From assembly GCF_004364435.1 (NCBI RefSeq), contig NZ_SOCT01000011.1, positions 1 through 64,000 on the forward strand: a DNA stretch of 64,000 nt, in the 5' to 3' direction. Below the pieces are notes generated by a model. The model was given only the letters and a program-made list of their open reading frames with translations, did no database searches and was not told the DNA's origin. Below, piece after piece: positions 1-8,857 of the stretch. Origin of the DNA: Pseudomonas sp. LP_7_YM (lineage in GTDB: Bacteria > Pseudomonadota > Gammaproteobacteria > Pseudomonadales > Pseudomonadaceae). The position numbers and the translations under genes were made by a program. How positions within the stretch are numbered: position 1 is the first letter of the stretch; every line of letters begins with the position of its first letter.

Positions 1-154
1 TGTCCAGAGCGCTCACGATAAGCTCTCCAAGGCTGGAATGACATCTGAAGTGTAGCCGAGACTAACGAAAAGCTATTTTGCGAACAGCACACTAGAGGTA
101 GTTGATATCACCACGCAGCAAAAGAAAGTTGCTCAAGAGGCAGTACAAGGCATA

Positions 155-3100
155 TTGGATGCCCTTCAGGAGAGCTACGACAAGAATGAAGGCGATGACT
201 ACGTTCAAGAAGGGTTCAAGACGCTGATCGACGGCATCAAGTCTACAGTCGAGGAGCAAAGCAAGCGCAACAGCCGAGGCTTCAAGTTGGCGAGCATGAA
301 AGCTGGCTCGATGGAGGTTCAGGAACTCTCTTACCAATCGAAGCAAAGCGACCCTGGATTTGGTCATGTGAAGTCGACTAAAAGTTATCGTCTGAGTGCC
401 GAGGGCAAAAAAATCGTTGATTCTGAGGTCGATACATCCTTCGACTACAGCGTTGACAGCAAAAACAAACGCAAAATCACCCTCAAGACTACCGTCAAAA
501 CTGCTAACACCGCTGAGCTAGTGTCCAGCCAGACGCGGGAAGGCTTTTTCCAACGGCTGGTTGAAAGCACTGATACTCAGGGCCTGCAAAAAATATTCAG
601 CTATCAGAAATGGCTACAAGTATCGGAAACCATAAAGCAAGGTGGAAAGACGCTGTCCACCATTACCAAATCGCACACCCTGATCCCCGAGACTCGTCAG
701 CATCAGTTTGAAATCTCTTTTGAAGAATCGGGTATGGGCGACCGAGTGATCGTAGATGAGTATGGCCGGGACGTGCAGAACCTGATCAGGCGCGACGCAA
801 GTGGGGAGTGGCTGTGCGCGAGCGAATACCAGCATGACGGCGCCGGACGGGTCGTCAGTCTGGTTAAGTATGGCTTCACAGACGCCGACAAACAGCTGCC
901 TCTCACTACAGTGAACTACGACGAGCAAGGTCACATAAACTGCGTGCTTGAGCGTGACTACACGGCATCGAGTGACAAGCACAGCACCCTCACCACGACC
1001 TGGGTCTGGGATACGCGGGCTAATACGTGTACTAAAACTGTTGTGCTGGCGGATGCCAAGGATGTCGTAATAGACCGCAAAGTGGAGGTGCTCAAGGTTG
1101 ACACGGACGGCACCACGATTACCCAGGGATCATTCAGCAAACAGGCCCGCTATGACGTTAAAAGTCGCACCGTGGAGCTGATCGAGCGCGGCGCAGGTGG
1201 AGCCGATGGCACGCTCAAAACCAAAGGGGTATATAACGAAGGAGGTCGACTAGTCTCAGTGGATCGGTTTTCTGTGAAGGGAGAGAAGGAAAAGTCACTC
1301 GCCAACGACGCCTTCGTTTATGACGCAAATCACAGACTTGTCAGCCAAACGGATAGTTTGGGAAGTACAACCCGTTACGAATACGACCAGTACGATCGTT
1401 TATTGAGTCAGGACAAGAATGGCGTCGTAATTCGCAACAGTTACCCCGACGGTAAGGTGGTGCCCATCGCCAGCGAAGCAACCGTTGAGGGCGGCCCCGG
1501 CAACGATTCGGCCATTGTCCTAGGCACACAGGTTGTCGATGCTCTGTCCCGGCTCAGCGAACGCGCTGCCAATAGTCATACCGAAACCTACCTGTACAAA
1601 GGGGGGTCACGGCTTCCTGAGCGAGAAGCCAGACAAGGGCCGGAAGTGCTCAGTGGTTACGTATCCATGTGGGACCAGGCAACACACACTTACACCGAGA
1701 CTTGCCCTGTTCGCGATACGTTGGACGGCAGTGACACCAATACGCTTTCGACATCGACCCTCCTGAGCTTCAGAGGGCAGGTGCTGAAGCTGACTGACAT
1801 AGCGGGTCAGGTCACAACCTACACCTACGATGCGTATGACAGGCTAATTAACACTATCAGCGCAGTATGCCGTAACGTGTTCAGTTATGCAGATAACGGT
1901 CGACTGGCGACAGAAACCATCCAGGATCTGACAGGTAAGCGCAGCCTTACCGTGACTTACGTGTATGACCTACTGGGCAGGGAGACATCTCGCACGTTCA
2001 GCGGCCAAGGCATGGCCACCCATACTCTGGAGCGCGAGTTGACAGTGGATGGCCGTTTGGCCTGCAGTACGCTCAAAGTCAATGGTAAGCAGGATTCCAG
2101 CGACCACTACACTTATGACGCGAACAAGCGTTTGATTGGCTGGACGTGCACGAATAAGGGTCATGTCATCGTGAAGGGTGATGTTCCCCTTATTGGGCAG
2201 TCCTTCACCTATGACCTCTTGGGACACGTCACGCAAACACAGCTGGAATATGAGAAGACAAACGGCTATACCGCTAAACCGAGGTATGATCAAGAGTTCG
2301 TTGCCGGCAAGCCGGGCCTGCTTAGTAAGCACGGCGGCGATACTATCAGCAGCGACTCTGAAGGACGCCTTACCTCAAAAGATGTGAGTTACTACGATAA
2401 CGGCAAAGTAAGGACCAGCCGATGGGCCGGCACCCGGTTCTTCAGAGACTCCATGCTGGCTTATGGGTACGATGACCTTGGCCGTATACGCGGGCAATTT
2501 CCAATAAGCGGAAATAACATCGAGCATGGCTATCAGTTCCACTATCGTCTAGGGAATATCTATGCAAGAACGGAGAAGTATCGACATCTAATTCTTCTCA
2601 ATGAAAGTCGTGGATGTTATTTGCAACAAAACCGTACTAAAAATGGGGAAAGTGTGGAATCGGTCTCCACGAGCTTTGAACTTCGTGACGCTGCCGGAAC
2701 GGTATTCGCGACAATTGACGAAAAAGGGGGAATCGAATATCACAGCTATACCCCATATGGCTCCAGGATATTTGATGAAAAGTCGGCACACTGGCTTGGT
2801 TTTAAGGGTGAGCCACAGCTCTGGGATGGCCAGTACTACCTGGGCAGCAACCGGCTTTACGACCCTAAGCTGATGAGCTTTCGCACCCCGGACCCATTGA
2901 GTCCCTTCGGGCCCGGTGGCCCTGCAGCTTATGCATTCTGCGAGGGCGACCCGGTCAATTACCACGACCCCAGCGGCTACAGCCGTGAATCAACGTTCAG
3001 TTATGTACAGTCCGGCCCGGTCATGAATACCAAGGAGTTTCGGATTGCGATGGCTGTTGCAGGCGTCGCCTTAGCACCGCTAACCGGCGGGGGCTCGTTG

Positions 3101-4102
3101 ACTATTGTGATGACAACCGGCTGGGCGGTGTTGGGAGCCGGCTTGGAAATCGCCTCTATCGTACTGGAGGAAAGTGATCCCGAACTTGCTTCGACGCTCG
3201 GCGTTTTAGGATTCGCGGCAGGCTTAGGCGGTATGGCAGCAGAAATCGTAGCTACAGCACGCATGCCTGAAAGAGGCGTGCGCGGATTTGGAAAGCTCAA
3301 AACCGGCAGATACCTAGACGGGAATGCATTGCGTATAAACGAGACGAGAACCATGAAGTTTGAAGGAGGATCCGGAGATATTCGATATCAGGCCGCGATG
3401 AATGCTTACATGCAGCCTCGAATGGGTCCCAGCGGCAACACAATATGGATGACGCCCCTAACGACAAATTCCGAAGTAACTGAAAAAACATTACTGAGAA
3501 TTTTTAAGGGTACCGCCCCCGGTGTCAGGCCGCGAATCAACATTTTTTCAGGAACTCATGGCAGCCCCTACGGAGTCCGGATGTACAAGCGCTTAGAAGT
3601 CGACGGTCGCTTCATAGACAACCCATTTGAGGGCCTGCGAATGGAGATGCCTGAGTTTTATGCAGCGGACGAACAAATTGCGAGCCTATATAGGGATAAG
3701 GCCGACATCACTGTTTTTAATGTAGGCCAATACGCTCCGGAGGCAGGATTAGAACCGCGCCCGATGATGCGTAGTGAAATGTGGCGATCAATGGGCGAGG
3801 CTGATCACTCTATCATGGCGTTCTGTCACAGCTCCGTAGACCAAGACGTTCTGGGGGGCGTTGGGCCCATCGCAGATTACTACCAGCTGAAACCACTCCA
3901 TCCTGATACATATTCAAATCTTGCTCCCTCTTTACCAGCGCAGGTCGCCGTAGTGCCGGATTTCCTGGCTGGAAAATTGGGGGAATTTTACAGGCCGGCC
4001 AGACATATTCCCTCACCCCATGCCGTCGGACTACCAGAGCTATGGGGACCGTCAAAAATTCCATATGAGTCTCCTTGGACAGAAACACTCAAGCTTTTCT
4101 GA
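155..4102 (+). CDS. RHS/YD-repeat polymorphic toxin, probably 5'-truncated
   Basis: 1315 residues from a TTG codon. YD-type repeats fill the middle. The RHS core follows (YDPKLMSFRTPDPLSPFG) and ends at DPSGY, residues 938-942. After it come a hydrophobic Gly/Ala-rich stretch (about 960-1025) and a unique tip of about 290 residues. RHS proteins form a shell that delivers the C-terminal tip as a toxin. The tip has a hydrophobic strand ending in Thr-His1135-Gly and another ending in Phe-Cys1224-His, which resembles the His-Gly/Cys dyad of clan CD (caspase-like) peptidases; that is inference only. The frame is open from base 56 but has no ATG until about residue 48, and an in-frame TAG lies at 53-55 with more open frame before it. 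The gene may therefore be the 3' part of a longer one cut by a nonsense codon. GC looks lower than in the neighbours. No immunity gene is visible downstream. Confidence 0.8.
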   Translation: MDALQESYDKNEGDDYVQEGFKTLIDGIKSTVEEQSKRNSRGFKLASMKAGSMEVQELSYQSKQSDPGFGHVKSTKSYRLSAEGKKIVDSEVDTSFDYSVDSKNKRKITLKTTVKTANTAELVSSQTREGFFQRLVESTDTQGLQKIFSYQKWLQVSETIKQGGKTLSTITKSHTLIPETRQHQFEISFEESGMGDRVIVDEYGRDVQNLIRRDASGEWLCASEYQHDGAGRVVSLVKYGFTDADKQLPLTTVNYDEQGHINCVLERDYTASSDKHSTLTTTWVWDTRANTCTKTVVLADAKDVVIDRKVEVLKVDTDGTTITQGSFSKQARYDVKSRTVELIERGAGGADGTLKTKGVYNEGGRLVSVDRFSVKGEKEKSLANDAFVYDANHRLVSQTDSLGSTTRYEYDQYDRLLSQDKNGVVIRNSYPDGKVVPIASEATVEGGPGNDSAIVLGTQVVDALSRLSERAANSHTETYLYKGGSRLPEREARQGPEVLSGYVSMWDQATHTYTETCPVRDTLDGSDTNTLSTSTLLSFRGQVLKLTDIAGQVTTYTYDAYDRLINTISAVCRNVFSYADNGRLATETIQDLTGKRSLTVTYVYDLLGRETSRTFSGQGMATHTLERELTVDGRLACSTLKVNGKQDSSDHYTYDANKRLIGWTCTNKGHVIVKGDVPLIGQSFTYDLLGHVTQTQLEYEKTNGYTAKPRYDQEFVAGKPGLLSKHGGDTISSDSEGRLTSKDVSYYDNGKVRTSRWAGTRFFRDSMLAYGYDDLGRIRGQFPISGNNIEHGYQFHYRLGNIYARTEKYRHLILLNESRGCYLQQNRTKNGESVESVSTSFELRDAAGTVFATIDEKGGIEYHSYTPYGSRIFDEKSAHWLGFKGEPQLWDGQYYLGSNRLYDPKLMSFRTPDPLSPFGPGGPAAYAFCEGDPVNYHDPSGYSRESTFSYVQSGPVMNTKEFRIAMAVAGVALAPLTGGGSLTIVMTTGWAVLGAGLEIASIVLEESDPELASTLGVLGFAAGLGGMAAEIVATARMPERGVRGFGKLKTGRYLDGNALRINETRTMKFEGGSGDIRYQAAMNAYMQPRMGPSGNTIWMTPLTTNSEVTEKTLLRIFKGTAPGVRPRINIFSGTHGSPYGVRMYKRLEVDGRFIDNPFEGLRMEMPEFYAADEQIASLYRDKADITVFNVGQYAPEAGLEPRPMMRSEMWRSMGEADHSIMAFCHSSVDQDVLGGVGPIADYYQLKPLHPDTYSNLAPSLPAQVAVVPDFLAGKLGEFYRPARHIPSPHAVGLPELWGPSKIPYESPWTETLKLF

Positions 4103-4113
4103 TCGGATTAAAC

Positions 4114-4139
4114 CCGCTGGCGGCAAGCATCGCCAGCGG
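4114..4139 (+). terminator. Probable terminator of the RHS gene
   Basis: A perfect 9-bp stem (CCGCTGGCG at 4114-4122 with CGCCAGCGG at 4131-4139) and an 8-nt loop start 11 nt after the RHS stop codon. A broken T-rich stretch follows. Confidence 0.65.
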
Positions 4140-4142
4140 TTT

Positions 4143-4398
4143 CCTGATTTCCCTTTTCTTCCAGTCTATAGGCTGATGTGGCAGGCAGGTAAGCGCGCCA
4201 GAGCTAAATGACACGGAACCCTCGTATGACCTGAACCCGGCTGCGCCACCAGCAAAAACGTCACCGCATCGCCAACAACCCCGACAAATCCGACTGAACA
4301 AGCACTTGCGACTCGGACGTGTGTACCGCAGAAGGGACAGCCCCGGCTCCTACAGGTTTTTGCACTGATCACACATCTGCGTCAATGCCGCGCGGGCA
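4143..4398. other. Non-coding gap between RHS gene and thioesterase gene
   Basis: I see no convincing gene, in particular no immunity gene for the RHS toxin. Short reading frames here have no ribosome binding site and no recognisable motif. The sequence near 4340-4356 (CCGGCTCCTACAGG) resembles short repeats scattered in Pseudomonas intergenic DNA. Confidence 0.5.
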
Positions 4399-4803
4399 TC
4401 ACTCGTTGATGTTTTCTTCCTTGAACTGATCTTTCACGTAGGTGATTTCGGTCTTGCCATGCGGGGCGGGCAAGCCATCTTCGCCCAAGTTCACAAAGAC
4501 CATTTTCTCGACCGTCAGAATGCTTTTGCGGGTGATTTTGTTGCGTACCTGGCAGGTCAGGGTGATGGACGTGCGGCCAAACTCGGTGGCGGTGATGCCC
4601 AGCTCGATGATGTCGCCCTGACGCGAAGCGCTAACGAAGTTGATCTCGGAGATGTACTTGGTCACCACCCGCTGATTACCCAGTTGCACGATGGCGTAGA
4701 TCGCTGCCTCTTCGTCGATCCAGCGCAGCAGACTGCCACCGAACAGCGTGCCGTTAGGGTTGAGGTCTTCGGGTTTTACCCATTTGCGAGTGTGGAAATT
4801 CAT
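4399..4803 (-). CDS. Acyl-CoA thioesterase, hotdog fold (YciA-like)
   Basis: 134 residues, a single hotdog domain. The N-terminal part contains NPNGTLFGGSLLRWIDEEAA, matching the N-x-x-G-x-x-F-G-G-x-L-x-x-x-x-D pattern of the YciA/acyl-CoA thioester hydrolase family, in which the Asp is catalytic. Such enzymes release free CoA from short- to medium-chain acyl-CoAs in the cytoplasm. The start codon is preceded by a GGAG at a good distance. It stands alone, divergent from ahcY; the exact substrate cannot be read from the sequence. Confidence 0.85.
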   Translation of the reverse strand: MNFHTRKWVKPEDLNPNGTLFGGSLLRWIDEEAAIYAIVQLGNQRVVTKYISEINFVSASRQGDIIELGITATEFGRTSITLTCQVRNKITRKSILTVEKMVFVNLGEDGLPAPHGKTEITYVKDQFKEENINE

Positions 4804-4922
4804 GGTGTGCTCCAGTCATCTGCCTTTTGATGCCGAGCATAGTGCCAGCCCGCGGCATCTACCTCCATTGAACATCGACTATGGTCTTGATTAGTCGTCC
4901 GTCATTTATCTGAAACGACCTA

Positions 4923-4951
4923 TTGGGCTATTTCTCCGGGGCCGTTATAAT
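4923..4951 (+). promoter_or_regulatory. Sigma-70-type promoter of ahcY
   Basis: A perfect TATAAT (4946-4951) lies 17 bp after TTGGGC (4923-4928), which keeps the TTG of the -35 consensus. Expected transcription start is near 4958, leaving a leader of about 175 nt that contains the SAH riboswitch. Confidence 0.7.
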
Positions 4952-4998
4952 CGCCACCGCTTCAAAAAACGGTCATTACCGCTTGAGACCGTTTCCCG

Positions 4999-5110
4999 CC
5001 ACCTGTCCGAGGGGCGCTGCAGCAGGTCAGACCTGTCAGGCTCGGAGAGGGCGTTGTTTGGTCCGGCTGTCAGCCGATCAAGCCTTAAACGCACAACGGC
5101 GCCCATTCGC
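4999..5110 (+). promoter_or_regulatory. S-adenosylhomocysteine (SAH) riboswitch
   Basis: The leader carries the conserved core of the SAH riboswitch known from Pseudomonas ahcY leaders. CCGAGGGGCGCTGCAGC starts at 5007 and CAGGCTCGG ends at 5045; CCGAG (5007-5011) pairs with CTCGG (5041-5045). GGGCGC (5012-5017) is complementary to GCGCCC (5099-5104), the expected long-range pseudoknot. The second pseudoknot strand ends only 17 nt before the GGAG ribosome binding site (5122-5125), so control is probably at ribosome access; in this family SAH binding turns ahcY on. A separate perfect hairpin, AAACGGTC/GACCGTTT (4967-4994), sits at the 5' end of the leader. Confidence 0.87.
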
Positions 5111-5131
5111 ACACTACGAATGGAGACTCTT

Positions 5132-6541
5132 ATGAGCGCTGTACTGACGCCCAATGATTTCAACGACTACAAGGTTGCCGACATGTCCCTGGCTGCCTGG
5201 GGCCGTCGCGAGACCATCATCGCTGAATCCGAAATGCCTGCCCTGATGGGCCTGCGTCGCAAATACGCCGGTGAGCAACCGCTCAAGGGCGCGAAGATTC
5301 TCGGCTGCATCCACATGACCATCCAGACTGCCGTGCTGATCGAAACCCTGGTTGCCCTGGGTGCCGAAGTACGCTGGTCGTCCTGCAACATCTTCTCGAC
5401 TCAGGATCAGGCCGCTGCCGCCATCGCCGCTGCCGGTATCCCTGTTTTCGCCTGGAAAGGCGAGACCGAACAAGAGTACGAGTGGTGCATCGAGCAGACC
5501 ATCCTCAAGGACGGTCAGCCTTGGGACGCCAACATGATCCTCGACGACGGCGGCGACCTGACCGAGATCCTGCACAAGAAATACCCGGCCATGCTGGAAA
5601 AAATGCACGGCGTGACCGAAGAAACCACCACGGGCGTTCACCGTCTGCTGGACATGCTGGCCAAGGGCGAGCTGAAAATCCCTGCGATCAACGTCAACGA
5701 CTCGGTTACCAAGAGCAAGAACGACAACAAGTACGGCTGCCGTCATAGCCTGAACGATGCGATCAAGCGCGGTACCGACCACCTGCTGTCCGGCAAGCAA
5801 GCCCTGGTCATCGGTTACGGTGATGTGGGCAAGGGCTCGTCTCAGTCGCTGCGTCAGGAAGGCATGATCGTCAAGGTTTCCGAAGTCGACCCGATCTGCG
5901 CCATGCAAGCCTGCATGGACGGTTTCGAGCTGGTTTCGCCGTTCATCAACGGTGAAAACGACGGCACCGAAGCCAGCATCGACAAAGCACTGCTGGGCAG
6001 GATCGACCTGATCGTGACCACCACCGGTAACGTCAACGTCTGCGATGCGAACATGCTCAAGGCGCTGAAAAAACGCGCAGTAGTCTGCAACATCGGTCAC
6101 TTCGACAACGAAATCGACACGGCTTTCATGCGCAAGAACTGGGCATGGGAAGAAGTGAAGCCACAGGTGCACAAGATCCACCGCACCGGTCCTGGCCAGT
6201 TCGACGCGCAGAACGACGACTACCTGATCCTGCTGGCCGAAGGCCGTCTGGTGAACCTGGGCAACGCCACCGGTCACCCAAGCCGCATCATGGACGGTTC
6301 GTTCGCCAACCAGGTGCTGGCCCAGATCTTCCTGTTCGAGCAGAAATACGCCGATCTGAGCCCCGCTCAGAAAGCCGAGCGTCTGACCGTCGAAGTGCTG
6401 CCCAAGAAGCTGGACGAAGAAGTGGCGCTGGAAATGGTCCGTGGCTTCGGCGGCGTCGTGACCAAACTGACCAAGACCCAGGCCGACTATATCGGCGTGA
6501 CCGTCGAAGGCCCGTTCAAGCCGCACGCTTACCGCTACTAA
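5132..6541 (+). CDS. ahcY: Adenosylhomocysteinase (SAH hydrolase)
   Basis: 469 residues, the usual length for Pseudomonas. It reversibly splits S-adenosylhomocysteine into adenosine and homocysteine, removing the inhibitor left by methyl transfer. Visible features are the NAD-binding Rossmann motif VIGYGDVGKGS, the substrate region NDSVTKSKNDNKYGCRHSL, and the family C-terminus ending KPHAYRY. The start chosen is the ATG after a GGAG; the frame is open further upstream but would run into the riboswitch. It lies under a strong-looking promoter and the SAH riboswitch, and metF follows in the same direction 191 bp later. Confidence 0.98.
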   Translation: MSAVLTPNDFNDYKVADMSLAAWGRRETIIAESEMPALMGLRRKYAGEQPLKGAKILGCIHMTIQTAVLIETLVALGAEVRWSSCNIFSTQDQAAAAIAAAGIPVFAWKGETEQEYEWCIEQTILKDGQPWDANMILDDGGDLTEILHKKYPAMLEKMHGVTEETTTGVHRLLDMLAKGELKIPAINVNDSVTKSKNDNKYGCRHSLNDAIKRGTDHLLSGKQALVIGYGDVGKGSSQSLRQEGMIVKVSEVDPICAMQACMDGFELVSPFINGENDGTEASIDKALLGRIDLIVTTTGNVNVCDANMLKALKKRAVVCNIGHFDNEIDTAFMRKNWAWEEVKPQVHKIHRTGPGQFDAQNDDYLILLAEGRLVNLGNATGHPSRIMDGSFANQVLAQIFLFEQKYADLSPAQKAERLTVEVLPKKLDEEVALEMVRGFGGVVTKLTKTQADYIGVTVEGPFKPHAYRY

Positions 6542-6552
6542 CAGCAGTTTGA

Positions 6553-6719
6553 GCGGCAAGCTACACGCTGCAAGTGAAAGCGACACGTGTCGCTTCACTT
6601 GCCGCGCCAGAGCTTGCACATCATCATCTTCACGCACTAGCAGCACCAAACCTCAAGTCTCAAGCGACAGACTCAGGCGTACCGCCCTCTTGTCGCTTGA
6701 AGCTTGTAGCTTGCAGCTG
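6553..6719. repeat. Inverted-repeat element between ahcY and metF
   Basis: The left arm (about 6553-6587, built on GCAAGCTACACGCTGCAAG) and right arm (about 6690-6719, GCTTGAAGCTTGTAGCTTGC) are imperfect inverted copies. Inside the left part is a near-perfect hairpin (6571-6601: CAAGTGAAAGCGACAC against GTGTCGCTTCACTTG, one bulged A), which could also act as the ahcY terminator or attenuate read-through into metF. CAAGCT/CTTGCAG-type words are frequent in intergenic repeats of plant-associated pseudomonads. It carries no gene. Confidence 0.55.
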
Positions 6720-6732
6720 GAGGTCCCCTCCG

Positions 6733-7578
6733 ATGTCCCAAGACCGTCGCTACAGCTTCGAATTCTTCCCCACGAAGACCGACGCTGGTCATGAAAAATT
6801 GCTTGCCACCGCTCGCACGCTGGCTGGCTACAACCCTGACTTTTTCTCCTGCACCTACGGTGCCGGTGGTTCCACGCGTGACCGCACGATCAACACCGTG
6901 CTGCAGCTGGAACAGGAAGTGAACATTCCCGCTGCCCCGCACCTTTCCTGTGTCGGTGACAGCAAGGCCGATCTGCGCACGCTGCTGAGCCAATACAAGG
7001 AAGCCGGCATCAGCCGTATCGTCGCGCTGCGCGGCGACCTGCCCTCCGGTATGGGCATGGCCAGCGGCGAACTGCGTTATGCCAACGATCTGGTGAGCTT
7101 CATCCGTGAAGAAACCGGCAGCCACTTTCACCTCGAAGTGGCCGCCTACCCGGAAATGCACCCGCAGGCCCGTAATTTCGAAGACGATCTGCAGAACTTC
7201 GTGCGCAAAGCCAACGCTGGCGCCAACAGTGCTATCACCCAGTATTTTTTCAACGCAGACAGCTATTTTCACTTCGTTGAGCGCGTCCAGAAGATGGGTG
7301 TCAGCATTCCGATCGTGCCGGGCATCATGCCGATCACCAATTACAGCAAGCTGGCGCGTTTTTCCGATGCGTGCGGTGCGGAAATCCCGCGCTGGATTCG
7401 CAAGCAGCTGGAAGCCTACGGCGACGATTCAGCGAGCATCCAGGCGTTTGGGGAGCAGGTCATCACAGAGATGTGTGACCGCTTGTTACAAGGCGGAGCC
7501 CCCGGTCTGCACTTCTACACGCTGAATCAGGCCGAACCGAGCCTGGCCATCTGGAATAACCTGCAACTGCCCCGCTAA
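6733..7578 (+). CDS. metF: 5,10-methylenetetrahydrofolate reductase
   Basis: 281 residues. It uses a flavin to reduce 5,10-methylene-THF to 5-methyl-THF, the methyl donor for methionine synthase. The protein opens MSQDRRYSFEFFPTKTDAG, the typical FEFFPPK-like start of the TIM-barrel family, and keeps SCTYGAGGSTRDRT and the VPGIMPI segment. The frame extends 53 codons upstream, but the added residues come from the repeat element and lack family similarity, so the ATG at the domain start was chosen. It probably belongs to the ahcY transcription unit. Confidence 0.96.
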   Translation: MSQDRRYSFEFFPTKTDAGHEKLLATARTLAGYNPDFFSCTYGAGGSTRDRTINTVLQLEQEVNIPAAPHLSCVGDSKADLRTLLSQYKEAGISRIVALRGDLPSGMGMASGELRYANDLVSFIREETGSHFHLEVAAYPEMHPQARNFEDDLQNFVRKANAGANSAITQYFFNADSYFHFVERVQKMGVSIPIVPGIMPITNYSKLARFSDACGAEIPRWIRKQLEAYGDDSASIQAFGEQVITEMCDRLLQGGAPGLHFYTLNQAEPSLAIWNNLQLPR

Positions 7579-7643
7579 GCGGTCGGAATTCGCTCGGGAT
7601 GATCCGGTCACACTAAGGCAACGTTTCTCCAGCAAGGTTCGTC

Positions 7644-8786
7644 ATGGCGAACCTTGCTGAAGCCTTAATCGTGACGGACATCCAGTTGACTTCATTCAGA
7701 CAGATCCTTTCGCGCCCCCAACTGGTTTATCTGGTTTTCGGCACCGATACCTACCATCAGGAAGCGGTTTTCAGCATCGCCAGCGCTCTTGCGCAAGCGG
7801 GGGATGCCGACGCCCGTGCATTCGACATCCAGGTGTTCAGCGACAACCCGCAGCCCTATCGACAATTGCCCGTGCGTGTCCACGCTCTGGATGTCCAGAT
7901 GCGTCGCGACTGGAGCGGCCCGCATCATTACCATTTCCGCTGCAAACACGTGCTGGCGCGCAAGGTGCTGGAGACCTCGGAAAAAGCAGTCCTGATCGAC
8001 ACCGACACGTTCTTTCTGGACAGCCCGATGAGGCTGTTCGAAAAGGTTCGTCCCGACACCTTGCTGTGCAATGCTTTCCAACTGCGCTACGACGAGTGTC
8101 GAGAGACCGTGCTCTATACCGCCCTGGCCGAAACACTGACCGAACGCGGGCTGGCAGATGACCAGATGATGCTGGTCAATTCGGGGGTTATCGGGCTGAC
8201 CCGCAACAACACGGCGACGCTGGATACATCCATTGAGCTGATGGACGAGTTCTTCCCTATCACTCCGGGCGCCGTCACCCTGGAGGAGTTCTGTCTGGGG
8301 GTGGCCGCTTACCGCTCGCTGCGCATCGATCAGTGCACCGAGGTGATTCACCACTATTGGAGTCGTAAGGAGTTGTTCCGCGCCAAGGTTCGCGCCTGGC
8401 TGAGCAAACACCAGCACAACCCGATCAGCATCAAGGCTCTGGAGGACACGGGCAAGGTGTCGGCCCAGGTTCCCCGGCCCGCTACCTGGCAGCGACTGAT
8501 GTATAAAAGCGCGACGCTGGCCGTGCCCAAGCCTCAGCGCCAGTTCGTGCGCGAGGTGCTCTACGGTTGCTGCGAACATGCCAATGAGTTCGACCAGGCC
8601 TGTTCGTCAGTGTGGTGGGAGAAAGCCTTCAATAATGCAGAGAAGCGCATGAAAAAACCGATCGCGCCTGCGCAACTGCATCAATGGCTGGAACACTGGG
8701 CTGTGCGCACGCTGCTCGGGCGCAGACGTTCTGCCGTGTACCAGCATCTGGTCAAGGCCCGGCCCCGAGGCTTGGCCGCCAGCTAA
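7644..8786 (+). CDS. Putative GT-A-fold glycosyltransferase
   Basis: 380 residues, no signal peptide. The strand LVYLVFGTDTYHQEAVFS and the motif VLIDTDTFFLD (Asp119-Thr-Asp121) resemble the nucleotide-sugar-binding first strand and DxD metal site of GT-A glycosyltransferases. A later segment DDQMMLVNSGVIGL fits the NSG-containing acceptor region of such enzymes. The C-terminal 130 residues are helical and basic and not recognised. It stands between metF and a binding-protein gene, with no sugar-biosynthesis neighbours, so donor and acceptor are unknown. A weak AAGG precedes the ATG. Confidence 0.6.
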   Translation: MANLAEALIVTDIQLTSFRQILSRPQLVYLVFGTDTYHQEAVFSIASALAQAGDADARAFDIQVFSDNPQPYRQLPVRVHALDVQMRRDWSGPHHYHFRCKHVLARKVLETSEKAVLIDTDTFFLDSPMRLFEKVRPDTLLCNAFQLRYDECRETVLYTALAETLTERGLADDQMMLVNSGVIGLTRNNTATLDTSIELMDEFFPITPGAVTLEEFCLGVAAYRSLRIDQCTEVIHHYWSRKELFRAKVRAWLSKHQHNPISIKALEDTGKVSAQVPRPATWQRLMYKSATLAVPKPQRQFVREVLYGCCEHANEFDQACSSVWWEKAFNNAEKRMKKPIAPAQLHQWLEHWAVRTLLGRRRSAVYQHLVKARPRGLAAS

Positions 8787-8857
8787 ACCATCAGACGTTC
8801 GCATGGTCGCCGTTCCCGCCTCTTCTCTTTGCCGGGCGAGCGTCGTAATCTCGCCTC

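Noticed and set aside
4020..4372. Short frames near the RHS 3' end considered as immunity genes
   Set aside because: They overlap the toxin or the terminator hairpin, lack ribosome sites and are rich in residues typical of random frames.
5114..6649. Long open frame of 511 codons on the minus strand opposite ahcY
   Set aside because: It is a shadow of high-GC codon use in ahcY; it has no ribosome site and its protein has no recognisable motif.
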